Source of the DNA: Candidatus Methanomethylicota archaeon
Lineage (GTDB): Archaea; Thermoproteota; Methanomethylicia; Culexarchaeales; Culexarchaeaceae
Direction: 5' to 3'
Assembly: GCA_020833005.1 (NCBI GenBank)
Contig: JAJHRD010000010.1
Span: 1 to 41,592, forward strand
DNA length: 41,592 nt
Part shown: positions 25,079 to 33,976 of the stretch, one piece after another
Position numbering within the stretch: the first letter of the stretch is position 1
Layout: every line of letters starts with the position of its first letter
Translations under genes and position numbers: made by a program
The notes under the pieces: model-generated
What the model was told of the DNA's origin: nothing
Database searches by the model: none
What the model saw: only the letters and a program-made list of their open reading frames with translations

Positions 25079-26578
25079 ATGGGCTTAACGATAAACATAC
25101 TAAACCCAATTCAAGTTCCAGAAAATATTCCAGTAAGAGTTTATGATGTACCACCAGCACCGGAGAAGGGGATGTTCCTAGATATACCAGTAGATGTTGG
25201 ACCACAATATGAAGGGCAGAGGGTTAGAAGGGAAAACATGTTTGTAGAATTTGGTGGACCAAAATTGAAACACAAATTTGAACTTGTTAGGATAAAGGCA
25301 AATCCTGAGGAAGTTAATGATGGAAAAGTGATAATTGTAGGTGAAGATATAAATGAATTGAAACGTGGAGGAACATACCCCCTCGCAATAATACTGGAAG
25401 TTTATGGAAGTAAGCTGGATCCAAATGCTGAAGGTGTAATAGAGAGGAGAGTTCATGAATTCTGCAATTACATACAAGGATTCATGCATTTAAACCAAAG
25501 ATACGATATATGGCTTAGAGTCGCAGATAAATCTTATAGTAAGGGGTTAACATCATTCAAATATATAGGCACAGTACTATATAGGCTATTCAAATCTGCA
25601 TTCCCAATAATAGAGAAGATGCAAATAACATTTGTAACCAATGGAGAAATCGTTGGAAAACTATTTGATCAAGCATTGAAGGTATATGAAGCTAGAGATG
25701 CAAGGATATTCGGACTTAGGGATGAAGATGTAGATGTATTCTACTCATGTAGATTATGCCAATCCTTCGCACCAACACACGTATGCATCATAACACCTGA
25801 AAGATCGGCAAATTGTGGTGCAATAACATGGATAGATGCCATGGTGGCTGCGAAGATAGATCCGAAGGGACCCATAGCCCCAGTTCCTAAGGGTAAACTG
25901 CTAGACCCAATAAGGGGGGAGTGGGAGGGAGCCAATGAAACTGTTAGAAAGCTTTCAGGAGGTTCAATACAAAGGGTAACATTATACTCGGCCTTCGATT
26001 ACCCACATACATCATGTGGATGCTTTGAATGCGTAACATTCTACGTACCCGAAGTCGATGGACTGGGAATAGTTCAGAGAGGATACGCGGGCGCAACCCC
26101 AGTTGGACTTAAATTTGGAGATATAGCTGATTCAGCTGGTGGAGGGAAGCAGATACCTGGATTCTATGGTCTTGGAGTATTATACATGAGGTCGAAGAAG
26201 TTTCTACAAGCTGATGGTGGATGGAATAGAATTGTATGGATGTCATCTGAATTGAAGGAGAAGCTACTGGATGCAATACCACAAGAATTGCGTGACAAAA
26301 TTGCAACTGAGAAAGATGCAAAGACGGTTGAGGAATTAAAGAAGTTTTTAATTGAAAGGAAGCATCCACTTGCAATCAAGATATTGGAGAAAAAAGTTCC
26401 AGAGGAAAAGGTTGTTGAAAAACCAGTAACCATAACACCCACGGAGAAGGAGAAGGTTGAAGAGGTAATATCAATACCTGAAATACCAGTAAGCATGGGC
26501 GGTATAAGCTTCATATTAAAGAATGTTAAAATTAGAGCTGAAAAGATCGTGATAAAGAGGACTGAGGAGAGGAAGTGA
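25079..26578 (+). CDS. cdhC: Acetyl-CoA synthase (CODH/ACS beta subunit)
   Basis: This 499-residue archaeal CdhC joins CO, a methyl group and CoA at the Ni-Ni-[4Fe-4S] A-cluster. The cluster motif is split as expected: CRLCQSFAPTHVC near residue 225-237, then ANCGAITW, and CGCFEC near 315-320. AYAGATP-like and DSAGGGKQIPGFYGLG elements follow. Like other archaeal forms it lacks the N-terminal CODH-binding domain of bacterial AcsB. The last 75 residues are a charged Lys/Glu/Val linker and a short GGISFILKNVKI tail. The stop overlaps cdhD by GTGA. Confidence 0.95.
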   Translation: MGLTINILNPIQVPENIPVRVYDVPPAPEKGMFLDIPVDVGPQYEGQRVRRENMFVEFGGPKLKHKFELVRIKANPEEVNDGKVIIVGEDINELKRGGTYPLAIILEVYGSKLDPNAEGVIERRVHEFCNYIQGFMHLNQRYDIWLRVADKSYSKGLTSFKYIGTVLYRLFKSAFPIIEKMQITFVTNGEIVGKLFDQALKVYEARDARIFGLRDEDVDVFYSCRLCQSFAPTHVCIITPERSANCGAITWIDAMVAAKIDPKGPIAPVPKGKLLDPIRGEWEGANETVRKLSGGSIQRVTLYSAFDYPHTSCGCFECVTFYVPEVDGLGIVQRGYAGATPVGLKFGDIADSAGGGKQIPGFYGLGVLYMRSKKFLQADGGWNRIVWMSSELKEKLLDAIPQELRDKIATEKDAKTVEELKKFLIERKHPLAIKILEKKVPEEKVVEKPVTITPTEKEKVEEVISIPEIPVSMGGISFILKNVKIRAEKIVIKRTEERK

Positions 26579-27816
26579 TCATCGTGACAGATAAGGAGAA
26601 GAAGATGATGGAGGAATTGGGGAATAAGGTTATAAGTGAATTACTATCAAACATAATGGAGGCTATAAATAAGGGCATAGTTGAATTACATGACGTTGAA
26701 ATTGAAGCTGAAGAATTACAAATAACCCTTCAACCAATGGTTAGGAGAACTCTAAAACCAGCAGTGGAAGTTGTTAAGAAGAAGGTTATTGAAATCTCGA
26801 AATTGGCATTTGAAGAACCAAAAATATCATTTCCGGGGAGGGTTGTGGAAGTTAAGATGGGGGCAACTAAGAGTGAAGGTGGATCGAGGGATAGGGTATT
26901 AGTATTGGGGGGACATACACTACCACCATACTACTATATAACTGGAGTAACCCAAACAAATCCACCACGCTTTGGTGGAGACGTATTCGATATGAAGATA
27001 TCATTACCTAGAGCCGTTAGACAAATTTTCGGAGATGCCCTAGACAACCCAGTTGAATGGGCTAAGATTTGGGTTGAGAAATTCAAAGCTGAAGCCATAA
27101 ACATACACTTAATCAGCACAGACCCAGCCATAAAGGATACAAATCCACAAGAATCAGCCAAACTCGTTGAAGAGATAATGCAACAAGTGAAAGTGCCAAT
27201 AGTAGTTGGTGGAAGCGGAAACCCAGTAAAAGATGTTGAAGTATTCAAGAAGATTTCAGATGTAACTGAGGGGGAAAGAGTTGTTCTAAATAGTTTAAAT
27301 TTGGATATGAAACTTGAAGACATATGTAAACATATATCGAAGAAGGATACCGTGGTAATAGACTTCTCACCAATGGACCTAGATAAAGCTAGGGAAATAA
27401 ATAGGAAAGTTTACGATTGGATACAGAAGGACAGGATAATACTGGATTTGAACATTGGAGGTATAGGTTATGGAACTGAATATGGATTTACAGCCATGGA
27501 GAGAGCTAGATTGGCAGCTTTAATTGGAGACACTGAACTTCAACATCCATTCAATGTTGGAGCTTCAAATGCTTGGGGTGCTAGGGAAGCATGGATAACG
27601 ATGGATCCATATTGGGGTCCAAAGGAGATTAGGGGGCCATTATGGGAAACTCTGACATGCATAATATGCCTCCTAGCAGGAGCTGACTACTTCATGATGC
27701 TACACCCAACAACAATGAAAACCCTAATGGAGTTGAGGGAGAGCATGTTCTCCCAACCCAAACCACAATTGGAAGACTCCATGAAATGGTTATCATCAAA
27801 ATTACCGGTGATATGA
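26575..27816 (+). CDS. cdhD: Corrinoid iron-sulfur protein small (delta) subunit
   Basis: This 413-residue CdhD is the TIM-barrel partner of the corrinoid Fe-S protein that accepts the methyl group from methyl-H4MPT and presents it to acetyl-CoA synthase. Recognisable blocks are VLVLGGHTLPPYYYITG, INIHLISTDPAIKD, VPIVVGGSGNPVKDVEVFKK, LDLNIGGIGYGTEYGF and HPFNVGASNAWGAREAWITM. The N-terminal 90 residues are a charged helical region. The start is a GTG overlapping the cdhC stop; a second GTG three codons on is also possible. cdhE follows after one base. Confidence 0.94.
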   Translation: MIIVTDKEKKMMEELGNKVISELLSNIMEAINKGIVELHDVEIEAEELQITLQPMVRRTLKPAVEVVKKKVIEISKLAFEEPKISFPGRVVEVKMGATKSEGGSRDRVLVLGGHTLPPYYYITGVTQTNPPRFGGDVFDMKISLPRAVRQIFGDALDNPVEWAKIWVEKFKAEAINIHLISTDPAIKDTNPQESAKLVEEIMQQVKVPIVVGGSGNPVKDVEVFKKISDVTEGERVVLNSLNLDMKLEDICKHISKKDTVVIDFSPMDLDKAREINRKVYDWIQKDRIILDLNIGGIGYGTEYGFTAMERARLAALIGDTELQHPFNVGASNAWGAREAWITMDPYWGPKEIRGPLWETLTCIICLLAGADYFMMLHPTTMKTLMELRESMFSQPKPQLEDSMKWLSSKLPVI

Positions 27817-27817
27817 T

Positions 27818-29257
27818 ATGCCGTGGAAAGCACCAAACCCAATAGAAATATACAAGATGCTCCCAAAAACCAATTGTGGGAAGTGTGGAGAAGCAAATTG
27901 CATGGCATTCGCAGTTAAACTTATAAATTTTGAAGCAGACCTTGACCAATGCACACCACTACTTGAAGAAGGGTATAGGGAAAATTACCAGAAGATAAAA
28001 GCTTTAGTGGCACCACCAGTAAGGGAAATTGCATTGAAATCCCCACAGCGGACAGTTAAGATAGGCGGAGAGTACGTGCTATATAGACATGAACTCAAAT
28101 ATATGAATCCAACAGCCATAGCCATAGATGTCGATGACTCTATGGATAAAGATACACTAATAAAACGCTTAAAGACTATTGAAAACTTTTCATATGAATA
28201 TGTAGGTCGTAAACTGAAACTTGATTTAGTGGCCCTAAGATCAACATCAAAAGATCCAAAACAATACATGAAAGCCACACAAACAGTAATTGAAAACTGC
28301 ACACTACCATTAATTCTATGCTCACAAGACCCAAGAATAATAGAGGCAGGACTCTCAGTATTAAATGGGAGATATAAACCACTAATTTATGCTGCAACGA
28401 AGGATAATTGGAGGGAAATGGCTGATCTTGCAAAAACATACAATTCAGCATTAACAATAGCCAGCCCAGGAGACCTAGATACACTAATATCCCTAGCAAA
28501 AACATTAACGGAAGATGTTGGCATAGAAGATGTAGCTTTAGATCCGGGGTGCTTCACCGGCATTGGCGGATTATCATACACGATAAAGGCATATACACAA
28601 TTAAGGTATAAGGCTATGAACGAAGGTTATAAGTATGCATCATACCCATTAATAGGAACGCCAATATCCATATGGACGAAGCCACATGAAGATCCCATTC
28701 AAACAATGATGTGGGAAACAATTCTATCCACAATAATGATGACCAGATATGCAGATGCCATAATAATGCATTCCCTCGAAGGCTGGACTCTACTACCACT
28801 AGTCATGTGGAGATTCCAGATATACACAGATCCGAGGAAGCCAGTGGCAGTTGAGAAGGGTCTTAGAGCCATTGGAAATCCGGATGAAAATTCACCAGTA
28901 TTCATAACAAGCAATTACGCTTTAACATACAGTATAGTTTCAAACGATATACAGAAAGGTGGCTTAAATGCATGGTTAATAGTTATAGATACCGAAGGGT
29001 TAGCTGTAGATGTCTCTGTAGCTGCTAAGAAGTTCATTGGAGACAAAGTTTTAGAGGTAATCAAGGAAAGCGGTCTTGAAGGAAAGGTTAAAAATAAGAT
29101 ATTAATAATACCGGGAAAAGCTGCCAGAGTTTCAGGGGATATAGAAGAAGCAACTAAATGGAAGGTTGTAGTTGGACCAATGGATTCAAGTGAAATACCA
29201 TCATTCATAAAGAAGATGTGGACTCCAGAGAAGATTAAGGAGATATTAGAAGGATGA
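27818..29257 (+). CDS. cdhE: Corrinoid iron-sulfur protein large (gamma) subunit
   Basis: This 479-residue CdhE carries the [4Fe-4S] cluster and the cobamide. The N-terminal cluster motif is TNCGKCGEANCMAFAVKL with a fourth cysteine in DLDQCTPLL (about residues 19-46). A TIM barrel follows (TAIAIDVDDSMDKDTLIKRL, then ASPGDLDTLISLAKTL, and DPGCFTGIGGLSYT). The C-terminal cobalamin-binding domain contains SPVFITSNYALTYSIVSNDI and VVGPMDSSEIPSF. The cluster reduces the cobalt for methyl transfer. The ATG is one base after the cdhD stop. Confidence 0.95.
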   Translation: MPWKAPNPIEIYKMLPKTNCGKCGEANCMAFAVKLINFEADLDQCTPLLEEGYRENYQKIKALVAPPVREIALKSPQRTVKIGGEYVLYRHELKYMNPTAIAIDVDDSMDKDTLIKRLKTIENFSYEYVGRKLKLDLVALRSTSKDPKQYMKATQTVIENCTLPLILCSQDPRIIEAGLSVLNGRYKPLIYAATKDNWREMADLAKTYNSALTIASPGDLDTLISLAKTLTEDVGIEDVALDPGCFTGIGGLSYTIKAYTQLRYKAMNEGYKYASYPLIGTPISIWTKPHEDPIQTMMWETILSTIMMTRYADAIIMHSLEGWTLLPLVMWRFQIYTDPRKPVAVEKGLRAIGNPDENSPVFITSNYALTYSIVSNDIQKGGLNAWLIVIDTEGLAVDVSVAAKKFIGDKVLEVIKESGLEGKVKNKILIIPGKAARVSGDIEEATKWKVVVGPMDSSEIPSFIKKMWTPEKIKEILEG

Positions 29258-29263
29258 TGACTA

Positions 29264-31132
29264 ATGGATTATGAAGAAGGAGAACACGCTAGAATATCAA
29301 TCCCACAATACAACCTAGAATTCCACGTTAAGAAGGGTTCAACAATACTTGAAGCGCTAAGAGAGAAGGGGATAGGGATTAGGAGTGTATGTGGTGGTAA
29401 GGGATTCTGTGGTAAATGTAAAGTTATAGTGACGAGAGGTAGGGTTGAACATAGGGTTAGGGATAAAGAAGTAATATCAGTGGAGGAGCTATCCAAGGGA
29501 TATGTACTCGCATGCCAAGCAAAGATCATAGAGGATATTGAGATAACAATACCGCCTGAAAGCATAATGGGTAAAGCGAAACTCCTAGCAGACTTCATGA
29601 GTGAAAGTGTTGAAGTAAAACCATACACGCATAAAATAATTATAAGCAAGGGAAATATACATGAATTAAAGAAGATATTAAGCGAATATAAGGTAGCTTG
29701 CGAAGAGAAATGGAGCTTCGAGGAATTATTTGATAAAATATTGGAGGATAATGCAACTCTAATCGTAAACTCATACCTTAAAGAGATAGTTAAAATCGAA
29801 TTTGCAAAGAAGGTTGAGAAATTCTATGGTTTAGCTGTAGACGTTGGAACCACAAAGATAGTTGCATCAATAATTGATATGAGCAATGGAAACATCCTAG
29901 CAACTGATTCGGAATTCAATAAACAATTGGTTTATGGAGAAGATTTAATGTCAAGAATATCATATGCAATGGAAATAAAGGATGGTTTAAAGGAGCTTCA
30001 AAGGGCAGTTGTGGATACAATAAATGAACTCGTAAAGAGGTTATGTGGGAAACTTGGCGTAAATGCCAATGAAATATGTGAAGTAGCTATTGCTGGAAAC
30101 ACTGTAATGACATATACAACAGTAGGGTTGAATCCAAGTCCACTGGTAAAATCATTTAAAGAGAGAGTTAACATTCCAAGAAACCCATACACACTACATG
30201 CAAAGGATCTAGGATTAAAATTGAATGGGAATACACCAATATACGTACTTCCATGTGCAGGTAGATTCTTCGGTGGAGACGTCATAGGAGACATCATAAC
30301 TTCAAGATTAAGCTTCCAAGAACAACCATCCATACTAATAGACATAGGAACAAACACAGAAGTTGCTATTGGATGTAGAGATTGGGTTTTGGGGACCACA
30401 GCTCCAGCTGGACCAGCCTTTGAAGGGTGGGGACTTAAATGTGGTGTAAGGGCCATTGAGGGGGCAATTGAAAGTATAAAGATAGATTCAGAAACGTTAA
30501 AAGCACATTACAACACAATAGGTGGAGCAAAACCAATTGGAATATGTGGTTCTGGGTACATAGATTTACTAGCAGAACTATTCATAAATGGAGTAATAGA
30601 TGTGTTTGGCAAATTCAGAAGGGATATAGAATCACAGTACATTAGATTGGGGGCTGATGGATACGAATATGTAGTTGCATCTAAAGATGAAACTTCAATT
30701 GGAAGGGATATAGTGATAACGGAGAAGGACATATACAATCTAATTGATGCAAAATCCTCAGTTTGCGCTGCAATATCAATTCTATTGAAGAAGATGTTGA
30801 TGAACGTAAACGATGTTAGAAAAGTGTACATATGTGGAGCTTTCGGAAAATACCTAAACGTAAATAACGCCATAGCAATAGGAATGATACCGGAATTCAC
30901 AAATGCCGAAATAATTTACATTGGGAATGGATCCCTCGGAGGATCATATCTATCATTGATATCAAAGGATTATAGGGAGGAGGCTGAGAGGATTTCAAAG
31001 ATAGTGGCGATCATAGAATTACTATTAGACCCAGACTTCATGGATGAATATCAAGCTGGATTCGTACTCCCAGGTAAGAGGGAGCTATTCCCAACATGGT
31101 GGGAAGCCAGTAGGAAAATACGTCATAAATAA
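29264..31132 (+). CDS. RACo-like reductive activator of the corrinoid Fe-S protein
   Basis: This 622-residue ATPase restores inactive Co(II) corrinoid protein to Co(I). It has an N-terminal plant-type [2Fe-2S] ferredoxin domain with C43, C49, C52 and C84 (CGGKGFCGKC then VLACQ), a linker of about 90 residues, and an ASKHA/DUF4445 domain from about residue 185 (GLAVDVGTTKIVASIID, then ILIDIGTNTEVAIG, and KVYICGAFGKYLNV). This order matches bacterial RACo. The archaeal RamA activators I know of carry [4Fe-4S] clusters at the other end. Six bases after cdhE, it is clearly part of the operon. Confidence 0.88.
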   Translation: MDYEEGEHARISIPQYNLEFHVKKGSTILEALREKGIGIRSVCGGKGFCGKCKVIVTRGRVEHRVRDKEVISVEELSKGYVLACQAKIIEDIEITIPPESIMGKAKLLADFMSESVEVKPYTHKIIISKGNIHELKKILSEYKVACEEKWSFEELFDKILEDNATLIVNSYLKEIVKIEFAKKVEKFYGLAVDVGTTKIVASIIDMSNGNILATDSEFNKQLVYGEDLMSRISYAMEIKDGLKELQRAVVDTINELVKRLCGKLGVNANEICEVAIAGNTVMTYTTVGLNPSPLVKSFKERVNIPRNPYTLHAKDLGLKLNGNTPIYVLPCAGRFFGGDVIGDIITSRLSFQEQPSILIDIGTNTEVAIGCRDWVLGTTAPAGPAFEGWGLKCGVRAIEGAIESIKIDSETLKAHYNTIGGAKPIGICGSGYIDLLAELFINGVIDVFGKFRRDIESQYIRLGADGYEYVVASKDETSIGRDIVITEKDIYNLIDAKSSVCAAISILLKKMLMNVNDVRKVYICGAFGKYLNVNNAIAIGMIPEFTNAEIIYIGNGSLGGSYLSLISKDYREEAERISKIVAIIELLLDPDFMDEYQAGFVLPGKRELFPTWWEASRKIRHK

Positions 31133-31173
31133 GTTAAAGAATTTGGAAACGCATACTATTATGGTGTTGAAGC

Positions 31174-31950
31174 ATGATAAGACCATTCATAGCCTCAATA
31201 TCAGGTAAGGGGGGTAGTGGGAAGACAACCCTAACAGCACTACTACTAAAAGTTCTACTTGAAAGTGGTAGCAATGATGATATAATAGTGATAGATGCCG
31301 ATCCAGCAATGAATCTACACGAATTATTAGGTGTAAATGTTGAGAAGAGCATTGCAGAGATAGTTGAAGAGTTTAGGCGTAAAGTGGATGATGTGGAGGT
31401 GGCTGTGGGATTCTCTAAAGATGCATTGATAGAATATTGGGTTTATAGGGCAATAGTGGAAGCAAATGGCTTCGACTTCCTATCCATGGGTAGAGGGGAG
31501 GGGGAGGGATGCTACTGCTACATAAACGCAGTATTAACAAAAATTACTGGCAAATTAGTAAAGAATTACAGTGTTGTATTAATGGATATGGAAGCTGGAT
31601 TGGAACATTTAAGTAGAAGGACAGATAGATATGTGGATACCCTAATAGTAATGGTAGATCCATCAATGATGAGCTTCAAAACAGCTGAAAAGATCAAACA
31701 ATTGGTAAGGGAGGTAAATATAGAAGCTAAACACATGTATATTGTTGGAAATAGGATACCAAAATCCAACGAAGGAAAACTGCGTGAATGGTCTGAGAAA
31801 GTTGGATACGAATTTGCAGGGATAATACCTGAAGATGAAATGATACTGGAATATAGTGTGAATGGGAAGCCAATACTGGATTTGCCAAGCAACAGTCCAG
31901 CAGTAATGGCGGCAAGGGAAATAGCAAGGAATATAAAGTTGATAGATTAA
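31174..31950 (+). CDS. Second CooC-type nickel-insertion ATPase (CooC2)
   Basis: This 258-residue paralogue of the CooC at 21255 has Walker A SGKGGSGKTT (10-19), VIDADPAMNLHELLG, and the CxC metal pair C113-Y-C115 in EGCYCYINAV. VVLMDMEAGLEHLSRRTDRY corresponds to the switch II region. It differs enough from CooC1 that a recent duplication is unlikely. Lying after RACo, it may serve acetyl-CoA synthase, as bacterial AcsF does, while CooC1 serves CODH; this division is inferred. A 41-base gap separates it from the RACo-like gene. Confidence 0.87.
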   Translation: MIRPFIASISGKGGSGKTTLTALLLKVLLESGSNDDIIVIDADPAMNLHELLGVNVEKSIAEIVEEFRRKVDDVEVAVGFSKDALIEYWVYRAIVEANGFDFLSMGRGEGEGCYCYINAVLTKITGKLVKNYSVVLMDMEAGLEHLSRRTDRYVDTLIVMVDPSMMSFKTAEKIKQLVREVNIEAKHMYIVGNRIPKSNEGKLREWSEKVGYEFAGIIPEDEMILEYSVNGKPILDLPSNSPAVMAAREIARNIKLID

Positions 31951-31953
31951 TGG

Positions 31954-31968
31954 GGGATTGATGATCCC
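31954..31968 (+). promoter_or_regulatory. Small hairpin at the DUF3786 start
   Basis: GGGAT, a five-base loop TGATG, and ATCCC form a perfect 5-bp inverted repeat ending one base before the ATG at 31969. The left arm is part of the only G-rich ribosome binding site (31952-31956), so folding would hide it. It could lower translation of the last gene, or be chance. Confidence 0.35.
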
Positions 31969-32592
31969 ATGGCACTCCTCTCATACTGGAAGAATTGGGA
32001 TAAAGTTAAAGATACTGTTAAAAGTCTTGCTGGGAGATTTGGATTTGAGAAGGGGAGGGAAATCCGCTTCCTAGGATTCAAATTATCATTGGAGAATGGG
32101 AAGATATATGATGAAATTCTAAATGAAGAGGTTGAAGATGATAGGAAAGGCGAAATATACTATGTATTATACATACATTCCCAAGCAACAGAAGATGTTG
32201 GGGAAACTGGGGAATACGCTTCATTCACAGAATTATTCAAGGCATATGGAGAATACGCTTTAAAACACTGTCCAGCATTTAAGAGTGTATGTAAAGAGTT
32301 TGAAGAGGGGTTTGGTAGAAATCCAGAACCACTACGTAAAGTTGCAGAGATATTGGGATGTGAAATTGTAGATTATGGTGATATGGCATTAAAGATATAC
32401 GCCCTACCAAAAGTACCAATAATACTGGTAATATGGGTTGGCGATGAGGAAATGCCACCCTCAAGCAACATACTATTCGATAAATCGGCAGTCAACTATA
32501 TACCGGAATGTGAAGCCCTCGTAAGACTTGCAAAGATAACTGTTGAAAGAGTCTTAAGCATTGCAAAATCACATAAACCCATCAAAACTTAA
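31969..32592 (+). CDS. DUF3786 protein, CODH/ACS-associated
   Basis: This 207-residue soluble protein is of the DUF3786 type. Landmarks are GREIRFLGFKLSLENGKIYDE near the N-terminus, the conserved FTELFKAYGEYALK, a region with C and F residues (HCPAFKSVCKEF), and LPKVPIILVIWVGDEEMPPS-type segments with ILFDKSAVNYIPECEALV near the end. Proteins of this family occur with CODH/ACS and corrinoid-dependent genes, but no activity is known to me. It starts 18 bases after the cooC2 stop and appears to be the last gene of the operon. Confidence 0.78.
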   Translation: MALLSYWKNWDKVKDTVKSLAGRFGFEKGREIRFLGFKLSLENGKIYDEILNEEVEDDRKGEIYYVLYIHSQATEDVGETGEYASFTELFKAYGEYALKHCPAFKSVCKEFEEGFGRNPEPLRKVAEILGCEIVDYGDMALKIYALPKVPIILVIWVGDEEMPPSSNILFDKSAVNYIPECEALVRLAKITVERVLSIAKSHKPIKT

Positions 32593-32652
32593 AATTATCA
32601 AAGAAAGCATTATTCCAAAATAAAATCATTAATTCAGCAATTTTGAGGATGA

Positions 32653-32663
32653 TTTTTATTTCC
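32653..32663 (+). terminator. T-rich terminator after the cdh operon
   Basis: TTTTTATTTCC follows the DUF3786 stop by about 60 bases, at the head of a 180-base gap that holds no gene. The rest of this gap (to 32772) is A/T-rich with nothing else I can identify. Confidence 0.4.
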
Positions 32664-32772
32664 CCACTTGACTTGATGATTTTGCAATACTTATTCGTCA
32701 TTCATCAACTACAATAATGGGCTTTAACATTCCCTAGGAGAATTAAACAAACTAAACAGTTGTGAAATTATG

Positions 32773-33294
32773 CTACTTTGCAGTTCGCATCTCCCTATTA
32801 ATTTCAATTTTATTCGTCATACCATACCTACGTTTAATTATAAGCCCTTTAGATTCAAGTTCACTTAAAATTCTCGTAACTTTAGCGTTGGAGAATCCAC
32901 TTTTCTCAACTATCTCACTCTGCAGAATGCTACCACCAGACTCAACAATTAAGAGGAAAATCTTCTTCTGATCCCCCTCTAAAAGACGTAATGCAAATTT
33001 AATGTCGGATTCTATGGAGTTAGAGGGGTTTAATGCTTTCCCCTCCAAACGTGTTGAGAATAGTATGTAAAAGGAGGTCATGCAAACTATAATCGTGGAT
33101 GCAACAACCACAATGACATCAATTAGAGTATAAGTCACAAATTCCCTAACCACTATAGGTTGACCCTCGCTACTCACAATTATCTGTATAGGTGTTGGAT
33201 TCAGCAATTTGTTAACTAGAATAAATGAGGATATGAGCAAGAGAATGCTTACAGCCAAATCCTTCAAGCTAATTCTCATAACACCCTTCACCAT
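32773..33294 (-). CDS. Membrane-anchored winged-helix protein
   Basis: This 173-residue protein has two predicted transmembrane helices (about residues 12-30 and 56-80) separated by a short external loop, followed by a cytoplasmic winged-helix domain (about 95-170). The DNA-binding part reads GGSILQSEIVEKSGFSNAKV and RILSELESKGLIIKRR, like MarR/DUF7343-type archaeal regulators. Its topology suggests a sensor that binds DNA from the membrane. It starts 17 bases after the gene for a secreted or anchored protein at 33312, so the two are probably one unit. Confidence 0.8.
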   Translation of the reverse strand: MVKGVMRISLKDLAVSILLLISSFILVNKLLNPTPIQIIVSSEGQPIVVREFVTYTLIDVIVVVASTIIVCMTSFYILFSTRLEGKALNPSNSIESDIKFALRLLEGDQKKIFLLIVESGGSILQSEIVEKSGFSNAKVTRILSELESKGLIIKRRYGMTNKIEINREMRTAK

Positions 33295-33311
33295 AAAATT
33301 ACCGAGGGAAA

Positions 33312-33866
33312 TTATGTGGAGGGTGCGACCACCATGAAATTGAAGGCCAAAACACCATCATCACTAGTAAACCCTGAAACCCAAAAATATGATTTACCAA
33401 CATATGTTGAATCATAACCCCTTGGAAACTCCAAATGATAAGTTTCACCATACCTTAAAGCACCAGTCAAGAGGACATATGGTTTAACTGTAAAGTTTAT
33501 TGGAAGGCAGACTTTAACATAATACCAAGATCTAGGTGAAAGCCCAGCAACCTCCACCACACCAAATATGAAAACCGAGTTATTGAAAGATAACATTTTA
33601 TAATTGTAATCTTTAGGGGTGAGCTCAATAATATTTCCATGTTCAGGTTTTGAAGTATCAAGCCTTATTAGGGTGAATGTGGAATTAGGATGAGAAATTG
33701 AAATGACAACTCTACTAGTCTCGGTATAATTTGAAAGGTTAAGACTAATTGTGAAGGAATGTGAGGGGAATATCTTTAATCCAGCAAAATTGTTCAATAT
33801 GAAGGAAAATGCGGATACTGTGAATATTATGAATAGTAAAAGAATTATTCTCCTCAAAAGCTCCAC
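33312..33866 (-). CDS. Membrane-anchored extracytoplasmic protein of unknown function
   Basis: This 184-residue protein begins with a hydrophobic helix (LLRRIILLLFIIFTVSAFSF, about residues 3-22) and continues as an outside domain rich in beta-prone Ser, Thr, Tyr and Val residues, with several N-x-S/T sites that archaea could glycosylate. No family was recognised. The start is a GTG at 33866. A TTTTAAAA box 27-34 bases upstream fits a leaderless message. It shares a unit with the membrane winged-helix gene, so it may be its signal receptor partner (inference). Confidence 0.6.
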   Translation of the reverse strand: MELLRRIILLLFIIFTVSAFSFILNNFAGLKIFPSHSFTISLNLSNYTETSRVVISISHPNSTFTLIRLDTSKPEHGNIIELTPKDYNYKMLSFNNSVFIFGVVEVAGLSPRSWYYVKVCLPINFTVKPYVLLTGALRYGETYHLEFPRGYDSTYVGKSYFWVSGFTSDDGVLAFNFMVVAPST

Positions 33867-33892
33867 CTAACATACTAATTTACTTGAAAAGC

Positions 33893-33900
33893 TTTTAAAA
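33893..33900. promoter_or_regulatory. TATA box upstream of the 33312-33866 gene
   Basis: TTTTAAAA is self-complementary and lies 27-34 bases before the GTG at 33866. It is the only clear TATA-like box for that gene. For the plus-strand gene a separate box near 33926-33936 is better spaced. Confidence 0.4.
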
Positions 33901-33976
33901 TTATGCTGAAAAGAATTTCAAGCAATTCTTAATAGCTATTTCACGGTATGATTTTACATTGGGGGTGAACAGATAT

